A DNA stretch of 64,000 bases from Robiginitomaculum sp. (GCA_021776595.1 JAJFFP010000064.1:1-64000), one strand, 5' to 3'; shown: positions 49,563-59,335, numbered from the stretch's first letter. Translations and numbers: made by a program. Notes: generated by a model not told the origin, from the letters alone.

Positions 49563-50459
49563 ATGGAAGCCCAGGATACATTCAAGGAACGGCTGGAAAA
49601 TGTGGCCGACAAGGTTACGGTGGCGCTGGATGCGTTGATCCCGCCGGTTGCCGGGCCGGAAAGCCAGTTGCTTTCGGCCATGCGTTATGCCGCCCTTGGC
49701 AACGGCAAACGACTGCGCCCGTTTTTTGTGCTCGAATGTGGACGCCTGTTTGACATTAACGAGCGCTCATTATTGCGCGTAGCTTCTGCGGTGGAGTGCA
49801 TTCATGCCTATTCGCTGATCCATGACGATCTGCCGGCGATGGATGATGACGATCTGCGCCGGGGTCGCCCTACCGTTCACAAAGCCTATGATGAAGCCAT
49901 AGCGGTGCTGGCCGGGGATGCGCTGCAATCCCTTGCCTTTGAAATCATCAGTGATGAAGAGACCCATGCCGGTCCCAAAGTGCGTAACCAGTTGATCCAT
50001 AAACTGGCCATTGCGTCCGGTGCACGCGGTATGGCAGGCGGGCAGGCGATTGATGTATCGGTCAAGGACAATGAGCTGGAAATGCCCCTGATTGCCCGCA
50101 TGCAGCGTATGAAAACCGGCGCATTGTTTCAGTTTTCCGCCGAAGCGGGCGCAACCATGGCGCAAGCCAGCACCGAGGCTTTTGCCGCCCTAAGTGGCTT
50201 TGCCCATGATCTGGGCCTGGCCTACCAAATCGCCGATGATCTTCTGGATGTAGAAGGCGAGCAAAGCAATACCGGCAAAGCTGTTGGCAAGGACGCCGCA
50301 AACGGCAAGGCCAGTTTTGTTCTGACGCTAGGGCCCGAACAAGCCAAAAAGCGCGCACGGCTTTTGGCAGAGCAGGCCAAGTCACATCTGGAATTTTTTG
50401 GACAAAGTGCCACAATTTTGCGCCAATCCATTGATTTTGTGATAGAGCGGACTGGATAA
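49563..50459 (+). CDS. ispA: Polyprenyl (farnesyl) diphosphate synthase
   Basis: A prenyltransferase that condenses IPP with DMAPP/GPP to farnesyl diphosphate. The first aspartate-rich motif is HDDLPAMDDDDLRRG near residue 83 and the second is IADDLLD near residue 222. The 298-residue length and the layout match IspA. The gene lies between xseB and dxs, so precursor supply and chain elongation are co-transcribed. Confidence 0.95.
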   Translation: MEAQDTFKERLENVADKVTVALDALIPPVAGPESQLLSAMRYAALGNGKRLRPFFVLECGRLFDINERSLLRVASAVECIHAYSLIHDDLPAMDDDDLRRGRPTVHKAYDEAIAVLAGDALQSLAFEIISDEETHAGPKVRNQLIHKLAIASGARGMAGGQAIDVSVKDNELEMPLIARMQRMKTGALFQFSAEAGATMAQASTEAFAALSGFAHDLGLAYQIADDLLDVEGEQSNTGKAVGKDAANGKASFVLTLGPEQAKKRARLLAEQAKSHLEFFGQSATILRQSIDFVIERTG

Positions 50460-50476
50460 CTTTAGAGTTTGTATAA

Positions 50477-52402
50477 ATGACAAAGAAAAGCTCCATTCTG
50501 GATAAGGTGAATTCTCCCGCCGATACCAGGGATTTTAACATTGGCGAATTGCGCGAACTGGCAGATGCGGTGCGCCACGAGGTTGTTGATGCGGTTTCTG
50601 TAACCGGTGGTCATTTGGGTGCCGGGCTTGGGGTGGTCGAGCTCACTGTAGCCTTGCACCATGTATTTGATACACCAAAAGATCGCCTGATCTGGGATGT
50701 GGGCCATCAGTGCTATCCCCATAAAATCCTTACCGGCCGCAAGGATCGCATCCGCACCCTGCGCCAGGGCGACGGACTATCCGGTTTTACCAAGCGAGCC
50801 GAAAGTGAATACGACCCCTTTGGTGCCGCCCATGCTGCCACCTCTATTTCAGCCGGTTTGGGCATGGCCGTTGCCAGAGACATCAAGGGTGAAGACAATC
50901 ACGTCATCTGTGTGATCGGCGATGGCTCCATGAGCGCAGGTATGGCCTATGAAGCCATGAATAATGCCGGTGCCATGGATAAACGCCTGATCGTTATTTT
51001 GAACGATAATGATATGTCAATTGCCCCGCCGGTCGGCGCATTAAGTGCGCATTTGGCGCGCCTGGTTTCTGGAGGCGCTTATACTACCATGCGTCGTCTG
51101 GCCAAGGATGTGGCCAGTCATTTACCACGGCCGCTTATGGAAGCAGCCCGCAAAACCGAAGAATATGCCAGAGGCATGGCCGCTGGTGGCACCTTGTTTG
51201 AAGAGCTTGGCTTTTATTATGTAGGTCCGATTGATGGGCATAATCTGGATCATCTGGTTCCCATTTTAGAAAATGTGCGCGATTTAAAAGACGGGCCGGT
51301 ACTGATCCATGCGGTCACGCAAAAGGGCAAAGGCTATGCACCGGCGGAAAGCGCCGCCGATAAATATCATGGCGTTGCGCGCTTTAATGTCATCACCGGA
51401 GAACAGCAAAAGGGCAAAGCCGGTCCCCCCAGTTATACCAAAGTATTTGCCGATGCGCTGATCCATGAAGCCAAAAAAGATGACCGCATCGTGGCCATCA
51501 CCGCCGCCATGCCAGGTGGAACGGGTCTGAATCACTTTGCCAAAGCCTTTCCGGAGCGCATGTTCGATGTGGGTATTGCCGAACAACATGCCGTGACCTT
51601 TGCTGCCGGGCTTGCCGCCGATGGCATGAAGCCTTTTGCGGCGATTTATTCCACCTTTTTACAACGCGGCTACGATCAGGTGGTTCATGATGTGGCCATA
51701 CAGGGCCTGCCAGTGCGTTTCGCACTGGATCGCGCCGGGCTGGTGGGGGCCGATGGCCCAACCCATGCCGGGGCGTTTGATATTGGTTATCTGGGCGCCC
51801 TGCCGGGCATGGTGCTGATGGCCGCCGCCGATGAGGTGGAGCTGGCGCGCATGGTCGCAACGGCAACGACAATCGATGACCGGCCCAGTGCCTTTCGTTA
51901 TCCGCGTGGCAACGGGATTGGTCTGGCCATACCGGTGGAGCCGAAAATTTTGCAAATCGGCAAAGGAAGAATTGTGCGTGAAGGCACCACTATTGCCCTG
52001 CTTTCTCTTGGCGGGCGCCTGGAAGAAGCCGGCAAGGCGGCTGATCTGCTGGAAGCCAAAGGGTTTTCCACCACACTGGCCGATGCCCGTTTTGCCAAAC
52101 CACTGGATGAAGACCTGATTATCCGGCTGGCACGGGAGCATGAGGTGCTTGTCACCATTGAAGAGGGCGCGCGCGGTGGCTTTGGTGCCTTCGTGCTTGA
52201 ATTACTGGCGGCCAAAGGCGCGCTGGACTGTGGCCTGAGAATCCGCACCCTGACCCTGCCGGACAGTTTTATTGATCATGACACGCCTGAGCGCATGTAT
52301 CAGCGCGCCGGACTGGATGCACAACATATCGCAGCCGCCGCCCTGGAGGCACTGGGGCGTGATGTGGGCGTAATTACACTGGATTCGGGAAAATTGGCAT
52401 AG
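50477..52402 (+). CDS. dxs: 1-deoxy-D-xylulose-5-phosphate synthase
   Basis: A thiamine-diphosphate enzyme that joins pyruvate and glyceraldehyde 3-phosphate, the first step of the non-mevalonate isoprenoid pathway. [10 protein letters not shown] near residue 75, the TPP-binding [18 protein letters not shown] and the transketolase-type [15 protein letters not shown] are intact. At 641 residues it is full length. It ends the operon; the convergent methyltransferase gene ends 9 bp away. Confidence 0.97.
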   Translation: MTKKSSILDKVNSPADTRDFNIGELRELADAVRHEVVDAVSVTGGHLGAGLGVVELTVALHHVFDTPKDRLIWDVGHQCYPHKILTGRKDRIRTLRQGDGLSGFTKRAESEYDPFGAAHAATSISAGLGMAVARDIKGEDNHVICVIGDGSMSAGMAYEAMNNAGAMDKRLIVILNDNDMSIAPPVGALSAHLARLVSGGAYTTMRRLAKDVASHLPRPLMEAARKTEEYARGMAAGGTLFEELGFYYVGPIDGHNLDHLVPILENVRDLKDGPVLIHAVTQKGKGYAPAESAADKYHGVARFNVITGEQQKGKAGPPSYTKVFADALIHEAKKDDRIVAITAAMPGGTGLNHFAKAFPERMFDVGIAEQHAVTFAAGLAADGMKPFAAIYSTFLQRGYDQVVHDVAIQGLPVRFALDRAGLVGADGPTHAGAFDIGYLGALPGMVLMAAADEVELARMVATATTIDDRPSAFRYPRGNGIGLAIPVEPKILQIGKGRIVREGTTIALLSLGGRLEEAGKAADLLEAKGFSTTLADARFAKPLDEDLIIRLAREHEVLVTIEEGARGGFGAFVLELLAAKGALDCGLRIRTLTLPDSFIDHDTPERMYQRAGLDAQHIAAAALEALGRDVGVITLDSGKLA

Positions 52403-52411
52403 GCCCAATGC

Positions 52412-53047
52412 CTATTTGGCGCGCTCAAAAACCAGACAAAAGTTATTGGCGGGCATCGGCACGGTTTTGCGCAATTTTAGACCACGCCCCCTGGCCAGTA
52501 AAATAACGTCCTCCATATTGCGCACTCCCCAATCTGAATTTCGCTCACGCAGGCTTTGATCAAAAGCAGCATTACTGGGTGCGGTATGTTTGCCACCTTT
52601 GCGATATGGCCCATAAAGGATTAGTGCGCCTCCAACACCCAGGCATTGTCCGGCAAGGCGCATTAGCCCCTGTGTGGCTGACCATGGGGAAATATGGATC
52701 ATATTGATATTTAAGATGGCATCAAAATACGAGGGCCATTTCTTGCGCGTTACGCGCGCCAGCCGGTCCTCATCGCAAACGTCCAGCATTTGCGCTGGCA
52801 TGATGCGCCCCTCAAGCTCGCCATGACGACGCCAGGCATTGATACTTTTTATATGCAATGGATCCAAATCACTGGGCCACCAGATCAGATCGGGCAGGTG
52901 TGTGCAAAAGTGCACCCCGTGTTGACCGGACCCGGAAGCAATTTCCAGAACATCGCGGGTGCGCAGGGAAAGCTCACTTTTCAGAACGGCTAAAATGGCC
53001 GGAGCATTTCGGCGACTGGAAGGAAAATCAAGGCGCTCAGGGCTCAT
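52412..53047 (-). CDS. DUF938 family SAM-dependent methyltransferase-like protein
   Basis: A class I methyltransferase-fold protein of 211 residues. The SAM-binding motif VLEIASGSGQHGVHF is near residue 35, and NINMIHISPWSATQGLM and ILYGPYRKGG are typical of DUF938. The substrate of the family is not established. The ATG at 53047 overlaps the end of the heparinase-like gene by 11 bp, which suggests coupling. Confidence 0.88.
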   Translation of the reverse strand: MSPERLDFPSSRRNAPAILAVLKSELSLRTRDVLEIASGSGQHGVHFCTHLPDLIWWPSDLDPLHIKSINAWRRHGELEGRIMPAQMLDVCDEDRLARVTRKKWPSYFDAILNINMIHISPWSATQGLMRLAGQCLGVGGALILYGPYRKGGKHTAPSNAAFDQSLRERNSDWGVRNMEDVILLARGRGLKLRKTVPMPANNFCLVFERAK

Positions 53048-54767
53048 TTTGCACACGCTCCCAAACCCAATTAATCTGATTTTGTGTATCTATGGCACCT
53101 GCCTTTGGGTCCAGCACATGAGACACCACCAATTGCAAAGTGCGTTGAGGCGGCGCACCGGCGGCCAGATAAACGGAGGGCTGTAATTCCACTTCAGTAT
53201 TTTGACATAAAAACCGCCAGCCCGTTCCGTCAGGCAGCACCAGAAGCGCTTGAGAGCGATCATGGGCAAGGCTGGCGCGCACTTTGGGATGCAGATGAAA
53301 TCGCAGGACACAATCCAGTTGTGCAGGAATGTTGACCTTGGGGGCATCTCTTGGCCGGAACACCCGATCTTCACCTTCCAGGCGCTCCCCATTTTCGCTA
53401 ATGCGGACCTGCCTTTGGTGGATCAGCCCATATCGCTGCAAATACCCCCCATGGCTTGCCTCCAACAGTGTGCCTTCACCGGGTTCAATTTTGCGTCGTG
53501 ATGGATTGGCCAGACCGCGCTGGTGCAGGCGTGGTCCTAAAAGGGCAGCCCGTAAACCATGAGCGCGAATTTTCGCCGATGATGTATCATTGATGATCAA
53601 TGTCGAATGGGCTGCGGAGGTGCGCACTGCCAGATGCCAGGGGTCGGGCTGGTCTTCTGACCAGCCACAATTAACCACCAGCCGCCCGCCTGGTGTGCTT
53701 AATTCCAGCGCCAGTGCCCCGGCATGAGCGCTCTGGCTAAAGCGTTCCGGCGGCACCCGCCCGGTATCCATAATCAGAACGCAGGCGTCTGTCTTAACTT
53801 TCTGATACCCCGAATGAGGTGCATAGTTAAAAGTGCTTTGCGGTATGGCCAGATCACGCAATACCTGTGCCGTAGTTAGCGCATGACCTTCACCGCCACC
53901 GTTAAAGGCCGCCAGATGCCCATCAGCGGCACACATGAAACGCACCATGGGGGCCAAACGGGCGAGTGTCCGCTCCAGATTTTCTGGCACCGGCTTAACA
54001 GATTTTTCCAGCAATAATTTTAATGATACCAGATCACACAAGGTTGATGTCGCCAGTTCCGGATTTCGTGAAATGTGACCGCCATCTGGTAATATTTGCT
54101 CGCCAAGTTGCTTGCCGAGGCGCTTCAGCCCGTGTTCTTCATATTGCTCTGCGCCCGGAACCAACAACCCCGTAGCGTAAATCGCCATGGCAATTTCCAG
54201 CCGGTCGCGGGTATCAGCGGCAATATCACCAAGCGCATGCAAATAAGAGATTTGCCGGATCAAACACGAGCGGCGATTATCCGCCTGCTCTCCCTCACCC
54301 ATAATGGTGTGTCCTGCGCCCAGCCAGTTCAGACATCGACGTGCGACTAAACCGGGCGTCCAGGAAAACGGGTTCCATCCCCCATACACCCGTATCCAGT
54401 GATCTATATGAGCACCTGCCAGAATATGAGCCTGCAAAGTTTCAAGGGACAGTAAATCATGTATCCAGCTAAAGTCATGTAATCTGGCGGCAAAGCGGCG
54501 TGAGGGAACCGGCTTGCTCCATATGTCTTTGGCATCCTGGCAATGCACCGTTGTCCCCGCCAGAAAGAAAGAACCCTGCGCCAGCTTACGGCCCTGGCCC
54601 ACGTCCGACTTGATCAACCTGGGTAATTTAGTGGTCAATGGCCCGGTGGCCGGTGTGCGCACAAAAAGTGTGCGATATAAAGGAATGCTGAACAGTTCTC
54701 CGGTCAGGCGGCGACGGCCCGCCTGCCAGAGTGCAATCAGAATTTCAACAAACTGGTTCTTTGCCAC
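53037..54767 (-). CDS. Heparinase II/III family protein
   Basis: A 576-residue protein with an alpha/alpha-toroid N-terminal half (GGWNPFSWTPGLVARRCLNWL near residue 128). The C-terminal half is a beta-sandwich with the heparinase II/III motif SAAHSTLIINDTSS. I see no clear signal peptide. In alphaproteobacteria this cytosolic-looking paralogue is regularly found beside rsmB, as here, rather than with polysaccharide-degradation genes, so a true lyase role is doubtful. Its promoter lies after a terminator at 54827-54857. Confidence 0.85.
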   Translation of the reverse strand: MAKNQFVEILIALWQAGRRRLTGELFSIPLYRTLFVRTPATGPLTTKLPRLIKSDVGQGRKLAQGSFFLAGTTVHCQDAKDIWSKPVPSRRFAARLHDFSWIHDLLSLETLQAHILAGAHIDHWIRVYGGWNPFSWTPGLVARRCLNWLGAGHTIMGEGEQADNRRSCLIRQISYLHALGDIAADTRDRLEIAMAIYATGLLVPGAEQYEEHGLKRLGKQLGEQILPDGGHISRNPELATSTLCDLVSLKLLLEKSVKPVPENLERTLARLAPMVRFMCAADGHLAAFNGGGEGHALTTAQVLRDLAIPQSTFNYAPHSGYQKVKTDACVLIMDTGRVPPERFSQSAHAGALALELSTPGGRLVVNCGWSEDQPDPWHLAVRTSAAHSTLIINDTSSAKIRAHGLRAALLGPRLHQRGLANPSRRKIEPGEGTLLEASHGGYLQRYGLIHQRQVRISENGERLEGEDRVFRPRDAPKVNIPAQLDCVLRFHLHPKVRASLAHDRSQALLVLPDGTGWRFLCQNTEVELQPSVYLAAGAPPQRTLQLVVSHVLDPKAGAIDTQNQINWVWERVQNEP

Positions 54768-54812
54768 AATGTGTGCCCGTCTGGATGATTTACCCCTAAT
54801 GGACGAGCTTTA

Positions 54813-54857
54813 CCATAAAATTAAATACGCCCGCACCGGAATGTCCGGCACGGGCGT
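54813..54857 (-). terminator. Rho-independent terminator after the SlyB-like gene
   Basis: A 14-bp stem with two G-T pairs (54827-54840 with 54844-54857) and a three-base loop is followed on the minus strand by ATTTAATTTTA. It separates the lipoprotein gene from the heparinase-like gene. Confidence 0.75.
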
Positions 54858-54911
54858 TAATTAACCGTCACTTGCGAAAAAGGGCGATCACATAATTACA
54901 GAATACATTTC

Positions 54912-55412
54912 TCAGTTATATGCGGGTTGTGGTGTCTGCTTTGGCAAAACGCGGGCACGTTCGCCATATTCCACCCAAACCGGTGTCCCATTGGCAATGG
55001 CAACATCACCGCCCTGGGTAATGGTAATAATTTCATCATCACGGTCCAGCTTGATGGTATAGGCAAAGCCCGTGCGTTCGGTTGCATTGTTTTCAATCGC
55101 AGCCCCCAGAAGACCACCGATAATGGCGCCACCAACGGCACCAATGGCACTATTGCGGCCATGGCTGCCGGCTTCCTTGCCAATCACGGCACCTAGCCCG
55201 GCACCGCCTACGGCACCAACACCGGAATTATTGCCTTCAATTCTAATCACCCGGCTGGCAATCACCACACCAGAATCGGCATGACTGACCTCGCCAACAG
55301 TGCTGCGCTGATAGTCATTGGCACCCAGGTCAGAAACACAGCCACCTAGCAGCAATGCGCCAGCAACACCAAAAGCGCCGATCGAGCGCGTTACAGAACG
55401 AGAAACAGTCAT
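54912..55412 (-). CDS. SlyB-like glycine-zipper outer-membrane lipoprotein
   Basis: A 166-residue lipoprotein with a signal ending LLLGGC (lipobox). A glycine-zipper stretch (GVGAVGGAGLGAVIG...GAVGGAIIGGLLGAAIE, about residues 62-105) matches the 17-kDa surface antigen/SlyB/PcP group. A small C-terminal domain (YTIKLDRDDEIITITQGGDV) follows. AAGGA lies eight bases before the ATG. Such proteins stabilise the outer membrane. It has its own terminator, so it is probably monocistronic. Confidence 0.9.
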   Translation of the reverse strand: MTVSRSVTRSIGAFGVAGALLLGGCVSDLGANDYQRSTVGEVSHADSGVVIASRVIRIEGNNSGVGAVGGAGLGAVIGKEAGSHGRNSAIGAVGGAIIGGLLGAAIENNATERTGFAYTIKLDRDDEIITITQGGDVAIANGTPVWVEYGERARVLPKQTPQPAYN

Positions 55413-55518
55413 AACAAAATCCTTGTGTTTGTGTGAGCCAGGCCCCGGATTATATCCCATAACGAACCTAAACTGAACCGCACCTGAACATTATCTGAAT
55501 GATGCGTTCCGCGAATAT

Positions 55519-56817
55519 TTATATTCGCGAAAAATGCGCCATAAAAAAGGTATCCAGCCCATTTTTTTCGTGCCAGGCCCCCGGCGGGATACGTAATTGA
55601 TGCTCATCCACAAATTCAACGGCATAAGGTAGAATGCTTTTATCTATTTTCTCAGGCGTTAACGGCAGTTCTTGCAAAGCACGCTTGGCTATATTCTCCC
55701 CTTCTTCGATCTGCGCCGAACAAACACAATATATTACCCTGCCGCCAGGTTTAACCATTTCAACTGCGCTCGCCAGCAAAGCAAATTGCTGATTTACCAG
55801 CGATTTCACTTGCTTTTCGGTTTTAAGGGCAAGCACATCGGGGTGGCGGCGAAACACGCCCGTAGCCGTGCAAGGCGCATCTACCAACACGGCATCAACA
55901 AGGGTTTCCGGGCGCCAAATTTTCGCATCTGCGCATACACTGCGGGTTTCCAGACGCAGTCTTTTCATATTTTCTTCCAGCCGTTGCAAGCGCAATGGTG
56001 CGCGTTCGACCGCCGTTACCTTTGCACCCATCGCCGCGATTTGTGCGGTTTTTCCACCAGGGGCCGCGCAAAGATCGATTATGTTTTCACCCGCTTTGGG
56101 TTGCAAAATCATAACCGGCAATGAGGCCGCTGCATCTTGAACCTGCCATACCCCCGCGTCAAAACCTGGCCATTTTATCACTTCGCCTGTCTGGCGCAAT
56201 TGAGCCGTTATTCGCAAAGTCTGCGGCCCCAGAATTTCACCATTCAGCGCCTCGGCCCAGTGCTCTATATCATCAAATACACTCAGGTCCGTTGGCTGAT
56301 CTTCTATGAGGAGGTGTGCTGCATTTTGCACTGCCTGATGGCCATAGTTTTGCTTCCAGCTTTCTCTCAACCAGCCCGGCAGGTTTTGCTCAAGCGGTAT
56401 ATTATCAATTTTTTCAGTGCCTTCGGTGGCCACTTTACGTAATACTGCATTGGCGAGGTGGCGAAAGGGGCGGGTTTTACCCCGGCTGGCTGCAAAAGAC
56501 ACCGCCTCATTGACAATGGCAAAAGCCGGGCTGCGCATAAACAATATCTCGGCGCTGGCGCAACGCAGTATCGACCGCATCAGTGCGGCTTTTGAGGTCA
56601 GGGGCCGCGCCAGATAAAGGGCCAACAGCGCATCGATCTGGCCCAGGCGGCGCAAAACCGTGCCCGCAATTGCCCGCGCCAAAGCCCGGTCACGTCCACT
56701 CATATCGGTAAAGCCGGTGGCGGGCATCAGGCACTCATCCATACTCAACCCCTGATCCAGAATAGAGGTGATGGTTTGTGCCGCCCAGATGCGCGATGGT
56801 GAAAGTTTTGTGCTCAT
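55519..56817 (-). CDS. rsmB: 16S rRNA (cytosine-C5)-methyltransferase RsmB/NOL1 family
   Basis: It methylates a cytosine of 16S rRNA (C967 in E. coli). The N-terminal NusB-like helical domain covers about residues 1-140. The methyltransferase domain follows, with IIDLCAAPGGKTAQIA (SAM site), VDAPCTATG (release cysteine) and YCVCSAQIEEGE (nucleophile; VCS in place of the usual TCS). It has 432 residues from the ATG at 56817; ATG 56832 is an alternative. The much longer open frame upstream shows no family similarity. Confidence 0.93.
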   Translation of the reverse strand: MSTKLSPSRIWAAQTITSILDQGLSMDECLMPATGFTDMSGRDRALARAIAGTVLRRLGQIDALLALYLARPLTSKAALMRSILRCASAEILFMRSPAFAIVNEAVSFAASRGKTRPFRHLANAVLRKVATEGTEKIDNIPLEQNLPGWLRESWKQNYGHQAVQNAAHLLIEDQPTDLSVFDDIEHWAEALNGEILGPQTLRITAQLRQTGEVIKWPGFDAGVWQVQDAAASLPVMILQPKAGENIIDLCAAPGGKTAQIAAMGAKVTAVERAPLRLQRLEENMKRLRLETRSVCADAKIWRPETLVDAVLVDAPCTATGVFRRHPDVLALKTEKQVKSLVNQQFALLASAVEMVKPGGRVIYCVCSAQIEEGENIAKRALQELPLTPEKIDKSILPYAVEFVDEHQLRIPPGAWHEKNGLDTFFMAHFSRI

Positions 56818-56910
56818 GGGGGCGCTTACCATGACTTGAAGCAGCCTGTCAGGTTTATTGCTGCAAGATAGGCTGTTATGCTGGCAAACCTTATATGTGG
56901 GAGCCAGATA

Positions 56911-57099
56911 TTGCCAGAACGTAACCCAAGCCAAATGGCAAAAAATAAAAGTGCAGCTACGCGCGCACTGGCCGAAGCCAAAGCCCGCCACAAGCAAGCG
57001 CAACAAGTAAACAAGCCTAAAGAATATGGTGGGCCCAAAGGCTACGAGCCCACCCGTTATGGTGACTGGGAACGCAAGGGCATTGCCTCTGATTTTTGA
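56911..57099 (+). CDS. SDHAF4-like (DUF1674) succinate dehydrogenase assembly factor
   Basis: The C-terminal motif GGPKGYEPTRYGDWERKG, followed by SDF, is diagnostic of DUF1674, the family of mitochondrial SDHAF4, which helps flavinylated SdhA join SdhB. A TTG at 56911 has GGGAG at a good distance and gives 62 residues; the ATG at 56935 gives 54 residues but has a poor ribosome-binding site. It is divergent from rsmB. No sdh genes are in the window. Confidence 0.85.
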   Translation: MPERNPSQMAKNKSAATRALAEAKARHKQAQQVNKPKEYGGPKGYEPTRYGDWERKGIASDF

Positions 57100-57193
57100 T
57101 GATCGCGAAATTCGCTTCTCCGGAGAAGCGAGTCCGGCACAGGGTTTGCGTGTGTTAGCATGAATATGTCCAACAATGGGACGGGAGAGACCC

Positions 57194-58108
57194 ATGCGTT
57201 TGCTAACACAACAAACCGCCATTCTTACCGGCGCAATTTTAACCCTTGGATTTGGCATTGCTGGCGTAGCCAAAGCCGATCAGAAGGGTTTTTGCGTAAC
57301 CGGAAAAGCCACATCGGAACAGACAACAATTGATTGTGCCGGTCGCTGGGTGGCCGCTGATGGCACCCGTTTTGGGGCCCGCATTGACCCTGGCAATACC
57401 CCCAGAACAGCACATCCCGCATACCGCGCCCAGGGCACTGCGGATCACCATTTTCGCCAGACCGGCAGCAGGCTTTACACCACCCATGCCTCACAAACAC
57501 CCGCTAGTGTCTGGACCCCGCCAGAGGCTTATTACCCAAGCGGCGCGCCGGTTGTGATCACCCGTGGTAATCAGGTCAACGCCTATAACGGTAATTATGA
57601 CGTTTATGTGCCTGCCAGAGGTATGGCACCACGCCATACAGCCTGTAATGCCGCGCAATCCGGTCATCCTTCTCCAAACGCACCGCTTTGCGGCAGCACA
57701 CATGCCGCTGCACCGATTGAGGGCTGCTTTACTGTCGATGCACATGGCAGCACCCATTCCGTGCCCTGTCCGACACGACAAAGCATTGTCTATACCAGCG
57801 CCTCACACCAGGGCGCGCCACAGGTCATGGCCCAGGCGAGCGCCAGCGCCAGTGCAATTGCGAATGTTAATATTAGCAGCGCCGGGTTTTTTAATACCCT
57901 GTCTGGCGGTGTTGGCGGCAACGCACCCATGTTTTACGGCGGTGGTGGCAGCACCATTATCACTGGCGGAGGTGGCAGTGTTCTTTCACGCGCGCCCCTG
58001 ACCCGCTTTCGCTCACGAAATCGGGGCAGACATGGTGGCCATGGTGGCGGCGGTATGGGTTGTGGATGCGGCGGTGGCGGCATGATGGGCGGCGGTGGTG
58101 GCGATTAA
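57194..58108 (+). CDS. Secreted glycine- and histidine-rich protein
   Basis: A 304-residue exported protein with a signal peptide ending near AKA|D. The mature part has several cysteines (FCVTGKA, DCAGRW, TACNAAQ, LCGST, GCFT, PCPTR), a serine/alanine stretch (QASASASAIANVN) and a glycine-rich C-terminus with GMGCGCGGGGMMGGGGGD. I do not recognise a family. Glycine-rich tails of this type occur in surface or biofilm proteins. ATG 57194 (after GGGAGAG) is the best start. Confidence 0.7.
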   Translation: MRLLTQQTAILTGAILTLGFGIAGVAKADQKGFCVTGKATSEQTTIDCAGRWVAADGTRFGARIDPGNTPRTAHPAYRAQGTADHHFRQTGSRLYTTHASQTPASVWTPPEAYYPSGAPVVITRGNQVNAYNGNYDVYVPARGMAPRHTACNAAQSGHPSPNAPLCGSTHAAAPIEGCFTVDAHGSTHSVPCPTRQSIVYTSASHQGAPQVMAQASASASAIANVNISSAGFFNTLSGGVGGNAPMFYGGGGSTIITGGGGSVLSRAPLTRFRSRNRGRHGGHGGGGMGCGCGGGGMMGGGGGD

Positions 58109-58155
58109 AACCGGCGCGGTCAGTCACAAAAACAACCATAAAGTGTATAACGAGC

Positions 58156-58187
58156 TTGTTTTGTTCTAAATTAGGAGTATAGTCCTA
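58156..58187 (+). promoter_or_regulatory. Promoter with palindromic operator before the SNase-like gene
   Basis: TTGTTT (58156-58161), a 16-bp spacer and TATAGT (58178-58183) form a plausible sigma70 promoter. A palindrome TAGGA-n6-TCCTA (58172-58187) straddles the -10 box, where a repressor could act. The coding start is 22 bp farther. Confidence 0.4.
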
Positions 58188-58209
58188 TTTTCTGAGCATT
58201 TGGTCCGCC

Positions 58210-58644
58210 ATGAAGATTATCTTGTTTACAACTCTGGGGACGGTTTTAACCTGTGTTGGCCCGGTATATTCACGGGAAATTCTGCCGGGCCCCATAGAGG
58301 CCGAAGTTTTGCGCATCGTTGATGGTGATACGCTGGTCGTCAATGCCCTCATCTGGCCTGGACAGCATATAGAGATCAAGGTCCGTCTGGCCGATATTAA
58401 TGCCCCCGAACTGTTTCGTCCATCCTGTTTGCTGGAACGACAACGGGCAGGACAGGCGCGCGACTTTTTGCTTCGCCATACCGGCACAAGCATTCGCCTT
58501 AGACAGGTTCACCTTGGCAAATATGCTGGCCGGGTGATTGCCCGTGTGCAAACTGACGCCGGGGCCGATATGTCTAATTTGTTGCTACAGGCCGGGCTGG
58601 CCCACCCTTGGCGCGACAAGACATCCTGGTGTGAGCCGGGGTGA
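58210..58644 (+). CDS. Exported thermonuclease (SNase-like) family protein
   Basis: A 144-residue protein with a short signal (ILFTTLGTVLTCVGPVYS). The OB-fold SNase domain shows VLRIVDGDTLVV near residue 34 and KVRLADINAPEL near residue 58 (the arginine and aspartates of the calcium/active site). YAGRVIARV and LLQAGLAHPW complete it. It probably degrades nucleic acid in the periplasm or outside. Two cysteines in the mature part (SCLLER and SWCEPG) may form a disulfide. It converges with nth. Confidence 0.88.
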   Translation: MKIILFTTLGTVLTCVGPVYSREILPGPIEAEVLRIVDGDTLVVNALIWPGQHIEIKVRLADINAPELFRPSCLLERQRAGQARDFLLRHTGTSIRLRQVHLGKYAGRVIARVQTDAGADMSNLLLQAGLAHPWRDKTSWCEPG

Positions 58645-58648
58645 TAAA

Positions 58649-59335
58649 TTAATCGGCATCCGGCGCAGGCGTTTTGTCTTGATAACCACACAGATCATTT
58701 ATTATACACAGCCAACACCGGGGTTTACGCGCTATGCAGGTATAGCGCCCGTGCAAAATTAGCCAGTGATGTGCATGTTTGGCATATTGCGGCGGCAGGG
58801 TTTTCAGCAAACCCTTTTCCACCTCCAATGGTGTGCGCCCCGGTGCCATTCTGGTGCGGTTTGCAACCCGGAAAATATGCGTGTCCACCGCCATGGTCGG
58901 CATACCATAAACCACGTTTAGTACGACATTGGCGGTTTTGCGCCCAACCCCTGGCAGGCTTTCCAGCGATTCGCGGTCTTTTGGCACTTCGCCATCAAAG
59001 CATTCGATCAGTTTTTTGGACAAACCAATGACGTTTTTAGCCTTGGTGCGATATAGACCAATGGTTTTGATATATTCACGCACCTTGTCTTCACCCAGTG
59101 CCAGCATTTTTTGTGGTGTATTTGCTTTTGCAAACAGGGCCTTGGTCGCCTTGTTTACCCCTTTATCCGTGGCCTGCGCCGAGAGCACCACCGCCACCAG
59201 AAGAGTATAGGCATTGGAATAATTCAACTCGGTTTGCGGCTCTGGATCTGCCGCCGCCAGCCGCGCATAAATCTGTGCTATGGTTTTACGCGTTAGCGGC
59301 CGGGGTAAAGCCTTTGATTTGTCCACTTTTACCAT
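58649..59335 (-). CDS. nth: Endonuclease III
   Basis: A DNA glycosylase/AP lyase that removes oxidised pyrimidines in base excision repair. The helix-hairpin-helix LPGVGRKTANVVL near residue 125 and the catalytic aspartate in VDTHIFRV are present. The C-terminal 4Fe-4S motif has the standard spacing Cys-x6-Cys-x2-Cys-x5-Cys (CIARKPRCWLC...C). The start at 59335 follows GGGGTGAG and gives 228 residues. Confidence 0.96.
   Translation of the reverse strand: MVKVDKSKALPRPLTRKTIAQIYARLAAADPEPQTELNYSNAYTLLVAVVLSAQATDKGVNKATKALFAKANTPQKMLALGEDKVREYIKTIGLYRTKAKNVIGLSKKLIECFDGEVPKDRESLESLPGVGRKTANVVLNVVYGMPTMAVDTHIFRVANRTRMAPGRTPLEVEKGLLKTLPPQYAKHAHHWLILHGRYTCIARKPRCWLCIINDLCGYQDKTPAPDAD

Noticed and set aside
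53037-54767. Heparinase-like gene taken as part of a polysaccharide-utilisation locus
   Set aside because: No signal peptide, transporters, sulfatases or other lyases nearby; the rsmB neighbourhood is a housekeeping context.
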